Shown here piece by piece: positions 58,501-64,000 of a stretch of 64,000 nucleotides of DNA (within the stretch, counting starts at the first letter, position 1; every line of letters begins with the position of its first letter). The DNA is from Gordius sp. MW1 (taxonomy: Eukaryota > Nematomorpha > Gordioida > Gordea > Gordiidae). The translations under genes were made by a program, and so were the position numbers. The DNA is taken from NCBI GenBank assembly GCA_964036665.1, contig OZ038532.1, positions 1,984,001-2,048,000 on the forward strand. Reading direction: 5' to 3'. Under the pieces are notes generated by a model that was given only the letters and a program-made list of their open reading frames with translations, was not told where the DNA came from and searched no databases.

Positions 58501-60499
58501 ATTGCAAGGGCGAAGGATGCAGTGCGCGTCGTTTGTAGAGGACGCTTAGCTTTCTATTGTAAAATGTTTGAAAATATCATGATTTTGGAGTTGATTTTTA
58601 TAGCTGTCTTCTGGCCTGACGCCAACTGTCCACTTTTTCCACGCGGTCTAGGGACCGTCGCACTAATTGTATACTATGAATAACATCAATCAAATTGATT
58701 TTATATTCATATAATGCAATAGTTTTCAAAGTAAAATTTGCCTAAATTTTTTATTCGAATAATCGGGTCGAACTTAAGCTTAAAGCGGGCCAATAATAAC
58801 ATCTCTCGGATCGGACCCGGCCAAATAGAAAAAAATAATTTCGGGCTCGGGGCGGAGTTGGGCCACTAAAAATCAATCTAAGTGCTCTAGTAATGGTGCT
58901 GTTAAGTAGGTCGTTTTGACTCATTTTTGAGCCTTCAAATGCGAGGACCAACAGAGCTTTTTTAAAGTTTAAATGCTATAAAACTTTAAAATATCAGGGT
59001 ACCAGATGTGACATTTGTTTTATTCCATTCCTAGGCATTGATTTATGGTACGCCTCTGAAAAATAAGATCCGATTATTATTCGGTCCTTATGTGTCAATT
59101 TGACCAACATTTGCTTGCTAAGATTTAAATATTTGAATCGAATCTTTAAAAAAAAATTTAAAATTTAATTACTTTAAATTTATTAGATGTATAAATTTCA
59201 AATTTTCTCTTTCCAAAAACTATTTATTTTTCCCGCTATCATTAATTTTAAATTTTATTACATAATAATGGCTTCAAATTACGAACTCTTTCAAGTTTTG
59301 GTAGTGTTTATGGCTGATTTATTATTTATAATATGATTTTTGTACTTATCCACTACACTCTAACATATTTTATATGATATATTTTAATATGCTTTAATCG
59401 TATTAGCCATGTTTTATATTGATAAATATATCAAGAGATTTTTATTTCATTAAGATTATAGTTAGCTGCGTAGCTGGCATTTATCCCTGGGGGAAGGCGA
59501 ATCTAAATATTACACCAGTGGGGAGGGGTCAATAAATTTTTGAAAAAAATTTCTAAAGCCATTTGTCAAATATATAATCACACATTTCTTTGTGTAATTT
59601 CTTTTTTAAAATTTACTCGAACTCGCACCTTTTTAAGACAATATTTATATTATGTTCCCAAATCTTAGATCTTCCCTCTTTCGTTTATCTTTAACTTGCA
59701 CAGGGGCATGTAAAATTTGAGACCTGCAATAGGCTTCTTTAGGTCAATCAGCCCCTTCTTATAAATATAAAATTCCTGGGCCGGATTACGGCCCATAAAA
59801 CCAACAAATGATAGATCCGACCTGCTAATTTTTAACAAAGCTCCCGGGACCTTATAATAATAGTTTTAGTTCACACTTTTAATTTTAGACTGTAGTTATT
59901 TTATTGAATAAACAATATATGTATTACAGATTAATAATAATTATGTAAAAAATTATATTTATCTAAATATTAAATTTGCTACTTCTGAAATTTTTAGATT
60001 TTTAAAGGATATCATTGGAGTGGACCAGGTTTATATATACACTTATTAATTTGAAAATTTTATTTTTATTGTTATTTAAAAAATATTAAAAAACTATAAA
60101 TTAATATAAATAATACACACAAAGAAACTATGTGGTTTGGTAACGAGCTCAGCGTGACTTAAGTATATCTATGCACGGCCCAAGCCCGCTAAGTTATCTT
60201 GACCCCCACCCCCCTAGCTACACCATTGAAATACCCCGATGTACAAGTGCCGAAAATATAATAAGTAAAATCTAAATACTGATCTGCAATTTTTGATGTG
60301 AGACTAATTTGGCTAAATAATTAAGTTCCTAAATTTAGATAATTTTGATAGAAAGTAAAAAGAAATAAGTCTTATGATTTGGAACCATTTCCCTTATAAT
60401 AAATCTGAACAATGTTATTGCAATCATGTTTGGAAGTTTTGTATATAACAAACAAAAATTGGCTAAAAAACGCTTTTTAATTGAATTACACATATTGAC
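58501..60499. other. Intergenic stretch with transposon scraps
   Basis: 58,755-58,880 is GC-rich with GGGCCAAT, GGACCCGGCC and GGGCTCGGGG, similar to the ends of the 7.5-kb hAT. 59,463-60,228 is bounded by AGCTGCGTAGCTGG and CCTAGCTACACCATTG, which resemble the CAGTGGCGTAGCTAG ends of the 26.7-kb hAT, but no target duplication is found. No gene recognised. Confidence 0.4.
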
Positions 60500-61785
60500 A
60501 TTAAATTCCTTGGTTCGCCTTTTTTATTGCTATGCATTTTATTGGCTCACTCTTGGTTGTCCTGTCCTGTCGTGTCCTGTCCAACTTGTATGGGACTTTA
60601 ATGGCTGAGGACTTATGCCTTTTGCGTTTGCAAACAGACTAGCTAATGACCGCTGATTGACTTTAATTTTTTGAGTTAGCCGAGCCCAATACCCAATATT
60701 ATTCATGGGCTCGACTGATTGCCTTTATCCATAAATTTCTGGAACTTATCTAAGTTCTTGCTATATATCAGATATTGCTAAACTGGTTAAATTATTGCCT
60801 GTAAATTTATGATGACCGTTGCTTAATTCTACTTTATCTAACCTCTGCCAAAGGCCAAACTGGTTAATTGCTATTTGTATTTGCTGCTTTGTCAGTTCTT
60901 TTGTCAATTTGTCTAACTTGTGGCTTTATAATGGCTGATTGTGAAAATGGCTAAATAATTCCCCGCAAATTGATGATGACCGTTGTTTGCTTCTATATTA
61001 TCTGACCCCGGCCAAAGGCCTTTTTATTATTTATAAATTTTGGAGACCTTGTCTAGGTTGTTGCTATGTATCGGATAAAACAGGCTAAATAATTCCTTGC
61101 AAATTAATTATGACCGTTGCTTACTATCTGACCCCGGCCAAAGGACAATAAATTTTGCATTGATTTTATAACATTAATAATATAGGCTTTTTGGCCGTCC
61201 TGGCTACAGACCATTGGAATAAATGACAACTGGCCCAAGTGTGATTGTAATCTTTATTAATTTTTTAATATTTGGCCCTTACGATTTTGACCGTCTGCTA
61301 ACTAATAGAAAAAAATGACCATTGGCCAAAGTTAAACTCGAAACTTATTTTTATATATTACCCCTATATAATTATAGACTATTATGCCGTCTGCTGACCA
61401 ATGGAAAGACCATTAACAAGAGTGTGAATCGAAGATTATTTTCTTATATTGTGCCCTTATATAATTATAGGCTATTTGGCCGCTGGCCAATAAAAAAAAG
61501 ACCATTGGCCAAAGTGGGAATCGAAATTTATTTTCCATATTTTTCCCTTATATAATTATTGGTTATTTTGCCTTTTTCAAATTCCTCTGACAACCTGCTT
61601 GACTATTGCCCCTCTCCCTCATAGTCATTCTCGAACCTTCCCACTATGTCGCTCATAAATTGCATAGTAAATAGTACATTATACGAAGTGGAAGTTTTGT
61701 AAATAGCAGTTGAAACAATACCCCAAAAACTAGGCGCATTTACCAAACCGAACTCCAAGTCAAACCTTCGGGCTAATTAAAATTG
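60500..61785. mobile_element. Foldback-like element, isolated right arm
   Basis: Inverted relative to 14,940-16,760 and with the same block order read inward: CCGAACTCCAAGTC and CAATACCCCAAAAACTAGG at the outer side, GCATAAATTGCAT-type block, monomers with GACCATTGGCCAAAGT (61,190-61,510), then CTGACCCCGGCCAAAGGCC units (60,830-61,140) and GACTAGCTAATGACCGCTG at the inner side. GTCCTGTCCTGTC short repeats at about 60,558-60,580. No gene. Confidence 0.6.
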
Positions 61786-62354
61786 AATATTTTTTTTAAT
61801 GGTGTTTCAAGTTTAAATCCAGAGGCATAATGAGGTCTTTTGGCAATTATCAGCCTTGAAAATTTAATTTATTATGGATTATGAAGGAAAATTAATCGCT
61901 ATGGAATCGGGGAGTCAATATCCTTAAATTATGTGGGTAAAAAGGGTTAGACTTTATTATATTTTAACAAAATGATTTAAAGCATTTACGGAGCGGAAAA
62001 TGTTATTCTATATTCGGTTAGTAAAAATTGGTTAATGAACACGCATACACTCTACTACAAACACATGCAAATAGATCCATTCTAGGTCTCCATATATTTC
62101 AATCTGACATTAAAATATGACACATTGCCATCATCAAAATTGGCCGTACTACAGTTTTTTTAGCTTACCTCAATAGAACAACAATATAATATTGATTTTA
62201 AAATTAAATTAACATTAACAAATTCAAATGGGATAATATTTTAGACAAACAATGGAGCGTCTTATAGCATAAGAAATGAGATTTGGCATACTTATATTTG
62301 ATTAAAATTTTGTGCCAAATAAGTCAAGGTAATTCAATGTTCTGCTTTGTCCAT

Positions 62355-62363
62355 TATTTATAT
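62355..62363 (+). promoter_or_regulatory. TATA-like box of the GPCR gene
   Basis: TATTTATAT, conserved at the same distance upstream of the ATG in the pseudogene copy. Confidence 0.3.
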
Positions 62364-62446
62364 TCACCGTCTGTCTAAAATAATGCATAGTTCATAATTT
62401 AAACTTACTGAAATCTTATCACTCTTCCTCGTAAATCTTAGCAAAG

Positions 62447-63715
62447 ATGACTTTGAATAAAGCCAAGGGTACAGAAGTTTCGTCAGAATATATTTTGTGG
62501 AGTATAAATATTACTTATGGAATGATTCTACCAATCCTTGTGATAATCGGAGTTATTGGAAGTGGACTTTATTATGTGTCATATAAAGTTGTTTTTCCAT
62601 GTAAGTCAACATTAGAAAGGGGTATAGCAAAGAAGCAAAAGGAATCTCTGTACCTTTTAATCAGAATTATGACCGTTTCCGATTTTATCTTGTCCCTATT
62701 TATTTTACCTAATCTTGCAATATACATGTTAAAATATCAGACGTGTTTCACTAGCAAATGGTATGCCTTTTATGTAATTAAAATCAATTTTCCCCTATTG
62801 GATACGTTTGGCAACTTCAGCAATTACATCCGTATAGCTATATCATTGGAGCGTTTGTGTGCTTTGATATTTCCGCATCAGTATATGCAATTTTGCAAGG
62901 ATCGACGTATTCGATATGTTATATTAGCTCTAGGATTTTTCGTTTGTCTGGCCTTAACAATACCATACAGTTTAGGATTTAATGTTGTTTATATAGAAAA
63001 CAAAAGCACGGATTTTATAGATGGCATTTTATTCGTCAACAGTTTGACAAACATTTCAAGCAGCATTGCCTTTAAAAATGTCTCCAACGAAATAAACTTA
63101 AACAACAGGGCTTGCAAAAATAATGGCTATTTACATTCACCAAATCCTAAATCTAGTAAATGGTTTATTAGCTATCGTCGTTCAATCAACGTTATATTTT
63201 GTCTAATCCCATTAATAGCAGTTATTTCGAATACCATTACAATCTGTTGTTATTTACGTATGATGAATAAAAAAAACAAAATAAAAAAATCGAACGAGAA
63301 AAGTGTTGTTGCAACAAGCCATCTTTTATTACCACATATCACAAAAATTCCTAGTTCTAAAAGTGATCAGCATAATGTTTCTTTTAATATGATTTCACTT
63401 ATAGAACCGACTGCTAGGAAGAGCGCAGACAGCCAAGAATCTATAAAAAGCAAATATAAACAAAAAAAATTAATATCATTTTTGATAGTCATCAATATAT
63501 ATCTTATTTTTAACATATTACCAATGACAATTTACATGTTTTCCTATCAACCATGGACGGATACGTTTAAAAGCAAAACTGAACTATGGTTTCAGCATTT
63601 CGCCTACACTACGAAATACGGTATAAATTGCCTGGGCGTATATATACAATTATTTGTGGAACCCAAAATTCATAAAGGATTTATATACGTTTGTAAAAAT
63701 ATATGGCAGAAATAG
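62447..63715 (+). CDS. Divergent class A GPCR, intronless, 422 residues
   Basis: Seven-pass plasma-membrane receptor. TM1 about 18-42 (ends SGLYYVSY instead of the usual GN-x-x-N), TM2 about 65-90 with MTVSDF (the conserved TM2 Asp), TM3 after Cys98 ending SLERLCALIFP (ERL for DRY), TM4 about 149-168 (no typical Trp), long second loop with N-glycosylation sites (NIS, NVS) and a Cys (ACKNNG) to pair with TM3, TM5 with FCLIPLIAVIS, a third intracellular loop of about 65 residues rich in Lys and Ser, TM6 KLISFLIVINIYLIFNILP, TM7 with GVYIQLFVEP in place of NP-x-x-Y. The ligand cannot be inferred; peptide-receptor-like groups are the nearest by feel. One exon, with an AATAAA 136 nt after the stop. 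The pseudogene at 50.7 kb is its duplicate. The missing TM1, DRY and NPxxY consensus marks it as lineage-specific. Confidence 0.85.
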   Translation: MTLNKAKGTEVSSEYILWSINITYGMILPILVIIGVIGSGLYYVSYKVVFPCKSTLERGIAKKQKESLYLLIRIMTVSDFILSLFILPNLAIYMLKYQTCFTSKWYAFYVIKINFPLLDTFGNFSNYIRIAISLERLCALIFPHQYMQFCKDRRIRYVILALGFFVCLALTIPYSLGFNVVYIENKSTDFIDGILFVNSLTNISSSIAFKNVSNEINLNNRACKNNGYLHSPNPKSSKWFISYRRSINVIFCLIPLIAVISNTITICCYLRMMNKKNKIKKSNEKSVVATSHLLLPHITKIPSSKSDQHNVSFNMISLIEPTARKSADSQESIKSKYKQKKLISFLIVINIYLIFNILPMTIYMFSYQPWTDTFKSKTELWFQHFAYTTKYGINCLGVYIQLFVEPKIHKGFIYVCKNIWQK

Positions 63716-63850
63716 TATTTTGCCAAATATGTTAATCAAAAGAAATGGACGTGATCGCATAGGCTTGTATTGCAAATTCAATTCCACAATGTTTTAAAGG
63801 CATAATTAAAATTATGTTTGTGTTGTGCCATATATTAAATAAGTGTCAAT

Positions 63851-63856
63851 AATAAA
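63851..63856 (+). terminator. Poly(A) signal of the GPCR gene
   Basis: AATAAA 136 nt downstream of the stop codon; a related AATAAA lies 3' of the pseudogene at 52,147-52,152. Confidence 0.4.
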
Positions 63857-64000
63857 ACATACATTGTAGTAAAGCAAATTTTTTAATATATACTTTATGT
63901 TATATTTTTGTGAGTGAATCCATTTTATTCATAATTTACGATTATAGTAAATTGTTTATAGAGATAGTAAAGGTTGTGTAAAACTTCAAAACTGACACAT

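Larger units (their letters stand above)
61780..64000 (+). repeat. Segmental duplication copy 2 (intact GPCR plus flanks)
   Basis: Partner of 50,041-52,190. Similarity starts just inside the foldback arm border and continues to the last base of the window (AACTGACACAT), so the true right end lies outside. Confidence 0.85.

Noticed and set aside
59463-60228. Element with ends like the CAGTGGCGTAGCTAG hAT
   Set aside because: End similarity only; flanking 8-mers ATTATAGT and AAATACCC do not match, so it is left as a scrap.

Overview
The window is AT-rich nuclear DNA of an invertebrate animal. This rests on spliced genes with animal-type signals, class A GPCRs, a Kunitz domain, an accessory complex I subunit, and a dense mix of Gypsy, RTE, hAT and piggyBac-type transposons. 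I cannot name the species from the sequence. There are no bacterial operons, phage, rRNA or CRISPR. Coding density is very low and most of the longer open frames are transposon shadows.

Host genes I can support: (1) NDUFB6, complex I, minus strand, four exons between 8,357 and 12,102, with phases that join exactly. (2) A secreted single-domain Kunitz protein, plus strand, two exons, 34,027-34,685. (3) An intact, intronless, divergent class A GPCR at 62,447-63,715. (4) A close paralogue of it at 50,687-51,936, which is a pseudogene with two nonsense codons and one frameshift; the flanks are duplicated too. (5) A relic of an unrelated class A GPCR on the minus strand at about 21,150-22,045, with several in-frame stops and TM6 lost. 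(6) Two candidate exons of a secreted peptide precursor (1,452-1,521 and 5,528-5,673). (7) An unrecognised 54-codon frame at 32,896-33,060.

Region by region: 1-8.3 kb is mostly AT-rich non-coding DNA with a G-rich hAT MITE. 8.3-12.1 kb is NDUFB6, with a retroelement relic and a hAT-like MITE in its last intron. 13.6-14.6 kb is a 933-bp near-perfect palindrome. 14.9-16.8 kb and 60.5-61.8 kb are two inverted arms of one foldback-like repeat family. 17.8-21.0 kb is a complete 3.2-kb palindromic member of that family. 23.3-30.8 kb is a 7.5-kb hAT-type insertion that contains a 2.3-kb hAT, which itself contains a 155-bp MITE; all three have exact 8-bp target-site duplications. 35.0-35.6 kb is a piggyBac-type MITE flanked by TTAA. 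36.8-37.6 kb is an RTE endonuclease fragment running into a 165-bp satellite array (37.6-40.1 kb). 41.46-48.86 kb is a decayed Gypsy LTR element with a 5-bp duplication, broken in its protease by a hAT. 53.3-58.5 kb is RTE LINE sequence on the minus strand, again broken by a hAT of the same CTCGTCTCG-rich family.

The genes do not form a pathway. The coherent stories are a small, turning-over GPCR family and layered transposon insertions whose order can be read from nested target-site duplications. All identifications come from motif recognition by eye; no database search was run.
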